From contig NZ_KB907002.1 in assembly GCF_000381745.1 (NCBI RefSeq), forward strand, positions 1 to 53,778: a stretch of 53,778 bases of DNA. Reading direction: 5' to 3'. A program made the translations under genes and the position numbers. Under the pieces are notes generated by a model that saw only the letters and a program-made list of their open reading frames with translations, did no database searches and had not been told where the DNA came from. Of the stretch, positions 28,437-37,476 are shown piece by piece (positions within the stretch are counted from its first letter, which is position 1; each line of letters begins with the position of its first letter). Source of the DNA: Psychromonas ossibalaenae ATCC BAA-1528 (GTDB lineage: Bacteria; Pseudomonadota; Gammaproteobacteria; Enterobacterales; Psychromonadaceae).

Positions 28437-28501
28437 TTGTAGTTCTGAAATTTACGGTATCAGAGTAGAGACTTATGGCCCATATCGCCAAGATTATACA
28501 A
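28437..28501 (-). ncRNA. Purine (guanine-class) riboswitch aptamer
   Basis: On the minus strand the three-way-junction consensus can be followed. P1 is TTGTA (28501-28497) paired with TACAA (28441-28437), with TAATC in J1/2. P2 is TGGC/GCCA around the loop GATATGG. CTCTAC forms J2/3. P3 is TCTGA/TCAGA with a loop containing CCGTAAA. J3/1 is ACTA, where the specificity base corresponding to position 74 is C, so guanine, hypoxanthine or xanthine is predicted rather than adenine. Both loops match B. subtilis xpt in their tertiary-contact bases. No strong terminator follows. Downstream ACCCA can pair with TGGGT at the weak pbuG ribosome site, which suggests translational control (inference). Confidence 0.92.
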
Positions 28502-28521
28502 CGTCACATTGTTTGATGGGC

Positions 28522-28549
28522 ATATTAATGGTGCAGAAATAATTGTCAA
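28522..28549 (-). promoter_or_regulatory. Sigma-70 promoter of the pbuG-xpt operon
   Basis: A perfect -35 TTGACA (28549-28544) is separated by 16 bases from TAATAT (28527-28522). Transcription should start near 28514, so the riboswitch aptamer begins about a dozen bases into the RNA. The position and spacing strengthen both calls. Confidence 0.7.
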
Positions 28550-28698
28550 TTATTATTACTCTCGAATTACATGTCTGCTGAAAAACTGCGCATACGCCAC
28601 AGCGCACAAGGGCTGCAGCGCACTATACTCAAACGCCGATAAAGATAACCAATACATCACAGTCTTTACCATGCGCACTGAAGTTTCTTTTTTATCCT

Positions 28699-30459
28699 CT
28701 ATGGTTCAAGGCTGTTACGGTACTCAAACTGAGCCTGATACAGGGAAAGCGGCAGTACAGACTCGCCCATACTTTCCACAAAAGCCTGATCTGTTTCAGG
28801 GAGCATATCAACATATTGTGCCTTACCTAATTCATGCATGTTTTCAGCATAGGCCTTCTGCGTCGCATAAGTCATCGTATTACCTGTCATACCGATAATA
28901 TAGGGCATAATAATACGACCGTACTCGTTATTAATGCGCATAAATTCAAATCCGTTATTGTTACTGCTGCTGAGATTCTCAGGATTCCAGTAAACTAACC
29001 CCTGCAGATGATTAGGCTGATTGGCTAATGAAGCTCCCCAGCGCCCGTAAACAAAACCGCCGCTCATATTATCAAACAGATTGTACATCGACTGCTCGCC
29101 ATGCAGATCATTTCCAGAAGTTTCATCAAACTGCAGATTAAGGTAAACATTACCAATAGAGTATTTTGACACTCCCGGAGCATGCCATGTCGCGGCAGTA
29201 TCATCAACATTAACAGCTAAATCATTATTGCTGTACATCATGCCCAGTGCACTATGGCCGGGATTGCCGTTAAGCTGAATATTTTCAGCGGTAACATTAA
29301 AGGTATTTTTAAGGTTTACAGCCTGCGAAAAATCTTTAACTTCAATATTATTTATCCAGCTGTTATTGACGTTGCTCAGCTCAAGCATACTATAGCCGCT
29401 GTCATGTACAGCGTCCTCATGATGTATAAACTCATCCTGCCAGTTTCCCTGCAGGGTAAGATCTTCAATACCAATATTCGTTACGGAATTTATAACGCTG
29501 GCCGTCCAGCTATATTCCTCTGATATTTCATGATTCAAAGGCGCGGTAAATGTAATTCGATCCGCATCAATAGACTCAATAATATGTTTTTCAATCTGCA
29601 GTGTATTTTCCGTTAAATTAGTCCAGATATAATTTCCGGGCTCGTGAGGCTGATGTTCTAACAGATAGGGGCTGATCAGCGTATTAACAGCACTAATACT
29701 GTCGGTTACCCCTGTTAATTCAACACTGTCGCCGACCTTAAAACCGCTGCTGTCGGCCACTGTAATAGTAAAAGTAGAACCCCTTAAGTGGCTTGATGTG
29801 ATAGCAGAGCTAACCTCTGGTGTTTTATCTTTTGTTTCAGCACCAATACGAATCAAGTAAGGTGTTGTCCATTTTTTTTCAGGATCTTCAGGCAGCAGAT
29901 GAACATCTGAATAGAGAATAGTTTTACCGGGCCCGTCGCCTTTCATAATAAAATCACTAATACGGATAATAATCGGCTGTACCTGTAGAATATCTTCGCG
30001 ATCCTCGGGATCAATTTTGGCAATATCATGTGCATCATTAATAATGTAACGGCCTGACGGGAAATAAAGAATAGCTTTATGATCAGGGTCTAAAGCTTTC
30101 CGTTCCTCGATAAAATGGATAAGCTTTTTAAGCTTATCCTTACTGCTGACCGTACTGCCGGCTGTAATGCCGTAATCATTGACGTTATATTCAGTGTAGT
30201 CACTGCGGTCAATATCCTGGTAATGCTGCTCGCCGTTTTTATAACCGGCATAGGAAAAATCAGCCATCACCAGTGACGGATCAATCGACTGATCGCCGTT
30301 ATATAAACCGTTACTGTCTCGTGTATTTACATAATTAGTCCAGTAAATGGAGGTGTCTGCTTGCGATTTTACACTGACATCAGGTATATCAGCATAACTA
30401 CTGACAGCACCGAATATACAAAATGCAGTACACAAAGGATTTATATATTTTTTCATCAT
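28699..30459 (-). CDS. Secreted beta-helix protein, probable polysaccharide lyase
   Basis: 586 residues with a signal peptide (about 1-23, ending in SYA-D). The first third holds YFPSGRYIIN, then GDGPGKTILYSD, the usual entry of pectate-lyase-like right-handed beta-helices. After an inserted small beta domain (about 220-310), repeated short strands with Asn ladders follow (VTNIGIEDLTLQ, NSWINNIEVKDF, VTAENIQLNGN). No family-defining catalytic triad is evident to me. Context (GH88, sulfatase, symporter, porin) suggests cleavage of a sulfated uronic acid glycan by beta-elimination. It lies 159 bases after the symporter gene, with AAGGAG before tandem ATGs (30459 and 30456). Confidence 0.7.
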   Translation of the reverse strand: MMKKYINPLCTAFCIFGAVSSYADIPDVSVKSQADTSIYWTNYVNTRDSNGLYNGDQSIDPSLVMADFSYAGYKNGEQHYQDIDRSDYTEYNVNDYGITAGSTVSSKDKLKKLIHFIEERKALDPDHKAILYFPSGRYIINDAHDIAKIDPEDREDILQVQPIIIRISDFIMKGDGPGKTILYSDVHLLPEDPEKKWTTPYLIRIGAETKDKTPEVSSAITSSHLRGSTFTITVADSSGFKVGDSVELTGVTDSISAVNTLISPYLLEHQPHEPGNYIWTNLTENTLQIEKHIIESIDADRITFTAPLNHEISEEYSWTASVINSVTNIGIEDLTLQGNWQDEFIHHEDAVHDSGYSMLELSNVNNSWINNIEVKDFSQAVNLKNTFNVTAENIQLNGNPGHSALGMMYSNNDLAVNVDDTAATWHAPGVSKYSIGNVYLNLQFDETSGNDLHGEQSMYNLFDNMSGGFVYGRWGASLANQPNHLQGLVYWNPENLSSSNNNGFEFMRINNEYGRIIMPYIIGMTGNTMTYATQKAYAENMHELGKAQYVDMLPETDQAFVESMGESVLPLSLYQAQFEYRNSLEP

Positions 30460-30618
30460 TAACTCCTTACTCTATGACAGGTGCATTTACATAATCCTAT
30501 TTAAAGACTTATATAGATGCAGGCATTAAACGTTGAATTCTTTTATAAGAGTTGTGCAGGAATGGGGGCGGCGGTACAGCCCATTGCAATAAACCAGACT
30601 GTACCTGTTTCGAAGCTG

Positions 30619-32397
30619 CTAACGACTACTAGTTAACAGTTGGCCGCTTTTAGCCGAAACAATATTTTTATTATTTCCTGCCCGATAAATCATTGCACCG
30701 ATACCGAGAATGAAGAATCCGCAGATTAAGAAATAATATGACGATTCATTATCCGGCAGCAGGTAAAAAGCGGAAATAACTGCACCGAAAATCAGTGTTA
30801 AACGCCCGAGAATATTACACTGCATTACATCTGATTCATCCATTCCACTTTCTGACGTAATAGGTGTAACTTGATTTTTAAAAAATTTCTCAACGGCATG
30901 ATAACGTTCACCTACAGGTTTTTTATAAAACAACATTGTCGAAAAGAAAAATGCAACCGTTACAACTGCGTGCATAAACTGGGTAATAACAACCCCCAGG
31001 TCACCAATTTCACGCCCGCTAAAGGTGACATCAAGCGTTTGTGAAACCCAGTGAGCATTGAAAACGTTATTGCTGATAATACTGACCACAAAGCCAAACA
31101 CAACCGTTGCCCAGCCGGCCCAGTCAGGAGTACGTTTGATAAACATACCCAGTGTCTGAGGTATCATCATTGGGATATTTACTAAACCTGCAAATATAAT
31201 CATAATTGAAAACAGGCTGATTCCACGCAGTTCATTGAGAAACAATGCAAAGGCAATGACGATTAATCCCATAACACCCGTTGTTATCCTGCTGACCCGC
31301 AGTTCATCTTGTTCAGTAGCTTCTTTGTTGACCATTGGTTTATAGATCGACTTTACATATGAAGCCGTTACAAAGTTAATGCGCGAATCAAGGGTAGACA
31401 TAGTTGCGGCAAACATCGCTGAAACCACTAATCCGACCATACCGGCAGGTAATAACTCCTGCACAATCACTAGATAGGCGGCCTGATCGGCTTGCTCTCC
31501 CAGCTGCGGGTACATAGCGGCAAGATCCGGATATGCACCTGCTGCATACATAGGCGGCAGAAACCACATAATACTGCCGAAAGCAAATAGCCCAGCAGTA
31601 AAATAGGCTGCTTTTCTAGCATGCTGCGAATCTTTTACACAAAGAAAACGCACTGACTGACCGATATTATTCATATCAATAACACGCTGAATCAATATCG
31701 CTCCCACCCATAACAGGAAAATCTCCTGAAAATAGATGCCGTTACCAGTCCATAGGGCTGCACCCTGCCAGTGATCGGTGATTTCAGTGATCCCCGAAGT
31801 ATTATTAAGCACTGCAAGAAAGGTTACAACGCTAATACCAACTATCAAAAGCGCCTGCAGGAAGTCACTGGAAACAACAGCCCACGCTCCGCCGGCAATC
31901 GTCATCAATGCAACTGCACCACCAGTAATAATAATCGCGTAGGTAATATCCCAGCCTAAAACTGCAGAGATAAAAATTGAAACGGCATATAAAGTAATTG
32001 CACCGCCCATTAGACCTGTGATCATATAGATGACGGTATAAAAGCGTTCTGTTTTAGCACCGTAGCGCTGCCGTATTGCTTCCATCGGGGTAATAACATT
32101 CATCTGCCTGAAACGCGGCGCAAAAATGCGTGCACAGATGATGTAGCCGACAATATTAAAAACAAATATCCAGATGATTGCAAAGCCGTCAATATACGCT
32201 TTTCCAGCCGCTCCGGTAAATGTCCAGGCACTAAAAGTAGTCATAAACGCACTCGCGCCCCCCATCCACCAGAGCATTTTACCGCCCCCGCGAAAATAGT
32301 CACTGGTATTAGCTACCTGCTTACGGAACACCATGCCAAGAAGCACCATGAAAATAAAATAAAATACAATTGCACCAATATCATATGTAGAGACCAT
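30619..32397 (-). CDS. Sodium:solute symporter (SSS family)
   Basis: 592 residues with about 13-14 membrane segments. The SSS hallmarks are the N-terminal DYFRGGGKMLWWMGGASAF, then SAWTFTGAAGKAY, and the mid-protein segment MVGLVVSAMFAATMSTLDS, which carries the Na+-coordinating Ser/Thr residues. It starts 11 bases after the GH88 gene (ribosome site AAGGAA) and precedes the beta-helix gene, so the most probable cargo is the unsaturated, perhaps sulfated, oligosaccharide produced by that enzyme. Specificity cannot be read from the sequence. Confidence 0.9.
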   Translation of the reverse strand: MVSTYDIGAIVFYFIFMVLLGMVFRKQVANTSDYFRGGGKMLWWMGGASAFMTTFSAWTFTGAAGKAYIDGFAIIWIFVFNIVGYIICARIFAPRFRQMNVITPMEAIRQRYGAKTERFYTVIYMITGLMGGAITLYAVSIFISAVLGWDITYAIIITGGAVALMTIAGGAWAVVSSDFLQALLIVGISVVTFLAVLNNTSGITEITDHWQGAALWTGNGIYFQEIFLLWVGAILIQRVIDMNNIGQSVRFLCVKDSQHARKAAYFTAGLFAFGSIMWFLPPMYAAGAYPDLAAMYPQLGEQADQAAYLVIVQELLPAGMVGLVVSAMFAATMSTLDSRINFVTASYVKSIYKPMVNKEATEQDELRVSRITTGVMGLIVIAFALFLNELRGISLFSIMIIFAGLVNIPMMIPQTLGMFIKRTPDWAGWATVVFGFVVSIISNNVFNAHWVSQTLDVTFSGREIGDLGVVITQFMHAVVTVAFFFSTMLFYKKPVGERYHAVEKFFKNQVTPITSESGMDESDVMQCNILGRLTLIFGAVISAFYLLPDNESSYYFLICGFFILGIGAMIYRAGNNKNIVSAKSGQLLTSSR

Positions 32398-32408
32398 AAT
32401 ATAATTCC

Positions 32409-33560
32409 TTACCAGAAGTAACGCTGATGACCACAGATGCGCATTAACGCTTCCATGTAATAGTAATCTCCATACGGAAGTAGATTATCACTCATGCCTT
32501 TTGCAACAAAAGAAGCACCGTGATTCAACAGCCCTTTGGCATCAGGGTTATCGGTCAAGTCACACTGTTCCATTAATCCTTTCACTAAATGCATAGCCCA
32601 CTGCTCGTAAAAAACAGCTTCTTCTCCTTCACACAGACCGGCAATAAGCATAAAACCTGCAGCAGTAACAGCACCGGCTGAGCTGTCTTTATACTGCACT
32701 TGATCTTCAGGCAGTAGATAATCCCAAATAGGCACAGCATCCTGGTGCAGATGCTGCATTGCATATCTGGCTAAATTTTTTGCCAGTTCAAGAAACTTCT
32801 CATCCCCGCTGTAAATATAAGTCTGTGCAAAACCATGAATTGCCCATGCCTGGCCGCGTGCCCAGCAGGACTCATCAGCATAACCTTGAAATGTCTCCCC
32901 CCGCAGCGGTTTTTGTGTAACAGGATCAAAGTTATAAGTATGGTAGGTTGAGTAGTCATCACGCACAATATTTTCAGCCATTGTATGTGCATGAGCTAGC
33001 GCCGCATTACGCAGTACCGGAGAATGGTTCTGCTCTGATGCCCAGAAAAGCAGTGCTGTATTCTGCAGTGAATCAATAATAACTTTACCCTGCGTTTTCT
33101 CAGGCCCAAGAATATGCGTTTCATTCCACGCTACAATATACTTGCCGATACGACGAAAACGCATATATAAACTGTCAGCAGCCTGGATAGCCATCTGCTT
33201 ATATTCACTGTCTCCGGTAAGCTTGTAACCGGCAACACAGCTTAAAGAATACTGAAATCCGAGATCATGGTCGTGACAGTCCGGCATTTTCAGCAGTTCA
33301 TTGAAATACTCCTTACGAAACCCGGCACTATTTTTAAAACTTTCTTTGCCGCTCAGCTGATAGCATAACCACAACTGCCCGGTCCAGAAGGACGAGACCC
33401 AGTCTGAAGCCCCGCAGTATGTATATTGTAAATTCTCATCTCCTATTTTGGGATTATTAATACCAATTTTACTAATGTTACTTTCAGTAAAATTAACGAC
33501 CTTTTGCAGATGCTCTTCGAACTGACGCTTTTCATAATGGCGTGGCGGCAACTTATTCAT
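32409..33560 (-). CDS. GH88 unsaturated glucuronyl/glycan hydrolase
   Basis: 383 residues from the ATG at 33560 (GAGG upstream). A further in-frame TTG at 33635 adds 25 residues that look neither like a signal peptide nor conserved. Family motifs: ASDWVSSFWTGQLWL, HDLGFQYS with the conserved Asp, IDSLQNTALLFWAS, YADESCWARGQAWAIHGFA and DSSAGAVTAAG, ending in YGDYYYMEAL. GH88 enzymes hydrate the 4,5-double bond left by polysaccharide lyases and release 5-keto-uronate from chondroitin, hyaluronan, ulvan or similar disaccharides. The lack of a signal peptide places it in the cytoplasm, downstream of import. It is the first gene of the GH88-symporter-beta-helix unit and is divergent from the porin. 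Confidence 0.9.
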   Translation of the reverse strand: MNKLPPRHYEKRQFEEHLQKVVNFTESNISKIGINNPKIGDENLQYTYCGASDWVSSFWTGQLWLCYQLSGKESFKNSAGFRKEYFNELLKMPDCHDHDLGFQYSLSCVAGYKLTGDSEYKQMAIQAADSLYMRFRRIGKYIVAWNETHILGPEKTQGKVIIDSLQNTALLFWASEQNHSPVLRNAALAHAHTMAENIVRDDYSTYHTYNFDPVTQKPLRGETFQGYADESCWARGQAWAIHGFAQTYIYSGDEKFLELAKNLARYAMQHLHQDAVPIWDYLLPEDQVQYKDSSAGAVTAAGFMLIAGLCEGEEAVFYEQWAMHLVKGLMEQCDLTDNPDAKGLLNHGASFVAKGMSDNLLPYGDYYYMEALMRICGHQRYFW

Positions 33561-33970
33561 AACAGACAAATACCTCAATTGAAAAAAATAAAATATCGAA
33601 CTGGACGTTAACTGCAGATGATTATTTATCAGCAAATAGAGAGCTTAAATAATATCGCAGTCAGTTCAGTTGAAAACTTTTAAGCATTCTCAGCAATCAG
33701 CGGCTCTCTATCCATGATAAAAACACTCTACCAGATGAACAAAATGAAACTTAAAATATAAAAACAGTTTTTTTGTCAGATAACGTGACAGGTGTCTTCC
33801 TTTGTATAATAAAGATGGCTGCAGCGCTATTTTGCGGGGCAATGCACAATAAAAACAAACAAAGAAACTGACATTCATTTTGTACATCACGATTGTTTTT
33901 TTCTACATTCCCATGTTTTATTTAAACATTATGATGCCAGTCAAACTTAACCCAAGGAGTACTGTGTCAT
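33561..33970. other. Divergent control region between GH88 and porin genes
   Basis: A 410-base non-coding, AT-rich stretch between two oppositely transcribed genes of the same pathway. It should hold both promoters and the site of the pathway regulator. A short minus frame (33708-33890) is not supported by a ribosome site. I found no clear dyad, so no operator is named. Confidence 0.5.
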
Positions 33971-35206
33971 ATGTCAAGTTCAAAACTACCCTTTTATTTT
34001 GCCGCGCTTCCATTACTAGTTTCTGGTAACACTGTATTCGCATCGACTGTCGATTTCTCCGGTTATATGCGGGCAGGTACAGGATCCAGTCAAAACAGCG
34101 GGGCTATGGTTTCCTATGAAAAGCAAAAAGTGGGACGCTTAGGCAACGAAGATGATATCTATACGGCATTAGGGGCTGGAACAGAGCTGTATAATAGTGC
34201 TGAGCAGTCAGTATACTTACAAACACGCTTTATTTATCAATCAGACGGAGCGAATGACTGGGAGTCGATATCGAATGAAGATACCAACTTTATGATTAAG
34301 GAGCTGAATGTCGCGGTTAAAGGTATATTTCCTTCTTTACCAGAAGCAACTGCATGGATAGGTAAACGCTACAATCAGCGCCATGATAACCATATTATTG
34401 ACACATACTTCTGGAATGTTTCCGGTACCGGACTGGGAATTGACTATATACCGCTAGGTTCAGGTCTACTGTCAACCTCGGCCATTCGCTCTGACCGCGC
34501 AGCCGTCGCTGATGACGGAACAAGCAATGGAAATCTGAACGTTAATATATTTGATATTCGTTATAAAGCAGGTTTATGGAACAATGCGGTTTTTGAAGTA
34601 GGCCTGGACTACGCGATGCCTAACGAATCCAGTGACTTTACCGGATCGGTAGAAAGTGGTCAGTTAATCACCGGTTTATTAACTCATAAATTTTCATGGG
34701 GAAGTAATAGCGGTGTTTTTCAGTATGGAACAAACGGTTTTTCGGAAGCCTTGTTTAACGACCATGCAGGGAAAAGCTATTATGCTGAAGCAGAAAGTGA
34801 TTCTTCAGCTTACCGTATAATGAACTTCGGCCTGGTGAATATATCTGAACAATTTAAAGTGGCTCATTCAGTGTATTACACCTCTTCAATAAACGAAATT
34901 ACAGCAGGTCAACATGATGATAAAACAACCTTTTCTATCGTTGCCCGACCTCAATTTAACTGGGATACACAAAATAAAACCATGGTAGAATTAGGGTATT
35001 TTGATCAAACCGATGGACATAATATCGATTCATCCGGATCTAAAGTCACACTTGCACAAGCCTGGTCTCCAGCCGGCGGCTTCTGGTCCCGCCCTGAGCT
35101 GCGCCTTTTTGTGAGTTATCTCAATGATCAGGGAGATCAAGACAGATTCGGCACAGGTAAAAACTCAGAAGTTAATGTGGGCGCACAGGTTGAAGCCTGG
35201 TGGTAA
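33971..35206 (+). CDS. LamB-like carbohydrate porin
   Basis: 411 residues with a signal peptide (about 1-24, ending in VFA-S). LamB family signs are the start of the mature protein (VDFSGYMRAGTG), the GRLGNEDD stretch, ATAWIGKRYNQRHDNHIID followed by YFWNVSGTGLGIDY, and the C-terminal aromatic residue (EAWW) needed for barrel insertion. It forms an outer-membrane channel for oligosaccharides. The ribosome site AAGGAG lies 11 bases upstream of the ATG. Its position opposite GH88 and before the AraC gene suggests uptake of the glycan fragments handled by this locus rather than maltodextrin. Confidence 0.87.
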   Translation: MSSSKLPFYFAALPLLVSGNTVFASTVDFSGYMRAGTGSSQNSGAMVSYEKQKVGRLGNEDDIYTALGAGTELYNSAEQSVYLQTRFIYQSDGANDWESISNEDTNFMIKELNVAVKGIFPSLPEATAWIGKRYNQRHDNHIIDTYFWNVSGTGLGIDYIPLGSGLLSTSAIRSDRAAVADDGTSNGNLNVNIFDIRYKAGLWNNAVFEVGLDYAMPNESSDFTGSVESGQLITGLLTHKFSWGSNSGVFQYGTNGFSEALFNDHAGKSYYAEAESDSSAYRIMNFGLVNISEQFKVAHSVYYTSSINEITAGQHDDKTTFSIVARPQFNWDTQNKTMVELGYFDQTDGHNIDSSGSKVTLAQAWSPAGGFWSRPELRLFVSYLNDQGDQDRFGTGKNSEVNVGAQVEAWW

Positions 35207-35227
35207 TAGAAGTCAGCTGATACAAGA

Positions 35228-35318
35228 AATATTAATCAGGGCGTCTGCCGACAGTAAAGCACCGTTCCTGATTAATGTTATCACGGCAATGTTTTTCCAT
35301 TTCTTGCAGATCGGCAGA
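35228..35318 (+). promoter_or_regulatory. Nested inverted repeats between porin and araC-type gene
   Basis: ATTAATCAGG (35231-35240) and CCTGATTAAT (35267-35276) form a perfect 10-bp stem, extendable by a G-U and two A-U pairs. Inside its loop TCTGCCGA (35244-35251) is complementary to TCGGCAGA further downstream (35311-35318), so a loop-tail pseudoknot or an alternative fold is possible. It may be the 3' end of the porin mRNA or a leader control element for the regulator gene. Confidence 0.4.
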
Positions 35319-35383
35319 TATTAAAGTAATTTGTTAAACGGCGTTTTTTCTATTCAGCTGTTTTATAAGAGGATCACATCATC

Positions 35384-36223
35384 ATGAAAAATGCACCTCT
35401 GTTAATTAATAGGGCCATCGAATCCTGCGGTATAACGTTACGCGCTATGTGGGATATTTACGCAGACAAACACTATTCAATAAACTGGCCTAAAGACAGA
35501 AAAATTCCCATGGTTAAAAATGCCGTAGTAGCTGTCTATACTATTCAAGGCAGCGGCAGTATTGAATTAAAAAATGGAAAAAAACTCATATTATCAGGTC
35601 CGAGCATTATTTTTCTGGACTGCCAGCAGATCAAAAGATATAAAACCAACGGCTTATTCTGGGAATTAAACTGGTTTGAATTTATGACCAACGGAGTTGC
35701 ACATATCCCTTTTGAACAGCAGATTTTCTTAACCACTGAGCAGTATCCGCAGATTCTTAATGAAATTAAAGAATTCATTAGATCTGAAGATGAAATCAAA
35801 AGAAATACCGCTGTTGCAGGTTTCGGATACCTGTTTTATAAATGGATAAGCCTCAGTAAAGAAAACCAGTCCATGAGCAGTCAGGAAAAAATTGTTTCCG
35901 ATGTGCTTGCCATTATGAGCACACGTATCGGCGAAAACTGCAAAGTAACAGACTTTGCCCAGGAGTCTGGTTACACGCAGCAGTACTTAAGAAAACTATT
36001 TCTGAAGCATGTACACCTCACACCAAAACAGTATTACTCCAAGCTGAAAATGGATGCCAGCCTGTCAATGCTCACTAAAAGAGGATACAGCGTAAAGCGT
36101 ACTGCTTATGAACTGGGGTTCAACGACAGCTTTCATTTCAGTAGAACATTTAAAAGCCGTTTCGGCACCTGTCCATCGCAGATAGAAAAAGACGGTACAG
36201 CAGAGCCGAAAAGTGACGTTTAA
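35384..36223 (+). CDS. AraC-family transcriptional regulator
   Basis: 279 residues. The N-terminal 160 residues are a cupin-type sugar-sensing domain (VYTIQGSGSIELKNGKKLILSGPS). The C-terminal 100 residues carry two helix-turn-helix motifs: VTDFAQESGYTQQYLRKLF, and VKRTAYELGFNDSFHFSRTFK with the AraC signature FG-x-CPSQ at the end. It lies between the porin and the maturase/sulfatase block, so the likely role is to activate both arms of the locus when the glycan-derived inducer is present. E. coli has an AraC-type gene (yidL) near the related yid block. Confidence 0.88.
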   Translation: MKNAPLLINRAIESCGITLRAMWDIYADKHYSINWPKDRKIPMVKNAVVAVYTIQGSGSIELKNGKKLILSGPSIIFLDCQQIKRYKTNGLFWELNWFEFMTNGVAHIPFEQQIFLTTEQYPQILNEIKEFIRSEDEIKRNTAVAGFGYLFYKWISLSKENQSMSSQEKIVSDVLAIMSTRIGENCKVTDFAQESGYTQQYLRKLFLKHVHLTPKQYYSKLKMDASLSMLTKRGYSVKRTAYELGFNDSFHFSRTFKSRFGTCPSQIEKDGTAEPKSDV

Positions 36224-36252
36224 CACGTCCGTTTTGAAGTTTACAACAACGG

Positions 36253-37476
36253 TTATTCTCGTTGTACAGTCATGTTCATTAATTCAGCAGGCGAAATTCC
36301 CCGGTTAATTAAATTTCTCATTAACTTCATATAAGGTGCACTGCGGGTGAAAAATATCTTATAACCCTCACAGAAATAATTATGATTTTTCTGTCCACTG
36401 GATGAGGCTATAAAACGATGTTTAGGACATCCTCCATGGCACACCTTAAGAAAAGGACAAAAATGACAGTCAGTCGATAAATTAAGCTTTTTATCATTTG
36501 CAAACTGCTTTGCCCGTTCACTATTATTGATTGTAATTATTTTTGTCTCATTGATATTACCGAGCTTATGTTCTGGATAAACGTAATGATCACAATTATA
36601 AATATCGCCATTTGCTTCAAGAGCAAAAGCATGTCCGCAGCGTTCACTAAAAGAACACATCTGAGCAGGATAGCCGCACCAGACACCTAATAGCGAATCA
36701 AAAAGCTGTATAAATACCCGGCCTATATCCTTTTCAACCCAGGCAGTAAAAACATCAGCGAGAAACTGTCCGTAAGCTTTTGCTTCAACGGACCAGGATG
36801 TCACATAACTTAGCGGCTGAAAACCGGGGCTAATCAGACGAAGCTCATGACTTGGTGCATTCCTGTTTTCTCTTTCAATAAGCGGGATAAACTGAATATG
36901 TGCTGTTCCCAGCGATTTTAAGTAGTTGTATACCTTTTGCGGATGTTTAACATTATGATTATTAATAACTGCCAGTATATTAAATTCTATCTGATAATAT
37001 TTAAGCAGGGTGACAGCTTTTATCACCTTCTGGTGTGAGCCTTTACCACTGCGGTTGACGCGGTAAATATCATGGAGCTCCATTGGACCGTCAATAGATA
37101 TGCCGATCAGCCAGTTATTTTCTTTAAAAAACTGACACCATAAATCATCAATAATTATACCGTTGGTCTGCAGGTTATTGTGAATTTGTTTCCTGCCGGC
37201 ATATTTTTTCTGTAGTTCGACAGCCTTCTTATAAAAGGCTAACCCTGCCAGTGTTGGTTCACCTCCCTGCCAGGCAAACTCAACAACATCAGCAGACTGC
37301 GCCTCGATATGCTGACGAATGTAATTTTCCAGTGTGTACTGATCCATAAACTGCTTCGAAGATTCGCGATATAGCTTATGTTTTTCTAAATAGAAACAAT
37401 AGGTACAGTTTAAATTACAGGTAGAGCCAGTTGGCTTTGCCATCACATGACAGCCGTTTTTAATATCATTATTCAT
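36253..37476 (-). CDS. yidF: Anaerobic sulfatase-maturating enzyme (radical SAM)
   Basis: 407 residues. The radical SAM cluster motif is C20-x3-C24-x2-C27 (CNLNCTYC). The conserved WQGGEPTL and QTNGI follow. A C-terminal SPASM-type domain has the Cys set CSFSERCGHAFALEANGDIYNC, DCHFCPFLKVCHGGCPKH, which binds two auxiliary Fe-S clusters. The enzyme oxidises the active-site Cys of type I sulfatases to formylglycine without oxygen and acts in the cytoplasm. Its start follows directly on the yidG-type stop (TAGATG). The partner sulfatase, with a CTPAR motif, is in the same transcription direction upstream. Closely resembles E. coli YidF and Clostridium/Bacteroides anSMEs. Confidence 0.9.
   Translation of the reverse strand: MNNDIKNGCHVMAKPTGSTCNLNCTYCFYLEKHKLYRESSKQFMDQYTLENYIRQHIEAQSADVVEFAWQGGEPTLAGLAFYKKAVELQKKYAGRKQIHNNLQTNGIIIDDLWCQFFKENNWLIGISIDGPMELHDIYRVNRSGKGSHQKVIKAVTLLKYYQIEFNILAVINNHNVKHPQKVYNYLKSLGTAHIQFIPLIERENRNAPSHELRLISPGFQPLSYVTSWSVEAKAYGQFLADVFTAWVEKDIGRVFIQLFDSLLGVWCGYPAQMCSFSERCGHAFALEANGDIYNCDHYVYPEHKLGNINETKIITINNSERAKQFANDKKLNLSTDCHFCPFLKVCHGGCPKHRFIASSSGQKNHNYFCEGYKIFFTRSAPYMKLMRNLINRGISPAELMNMTVQRE

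Noticed and set aside
28509-28898. 129-codon plus-strand open frame
   Set aside because: It overlaps the promoter of pbuG and the 3' end of the beta-helix gene on the other strand, has no good ribosome site, and its product has no recognisable features.
33561-33635. N-terminal extension of GH88 as a possible signal peptide
   Set aside because: It starts at TTG without a ribosome site, has a polar N-terminus and no cleavage motif; GH88 enzymes of this type are usually cytoplasmic.
33708-33890. 60-codon minus-strand frame in the GH88-porin gap
   Set aside because: No ribosome site, and it would occupy the expected divergent promoters.
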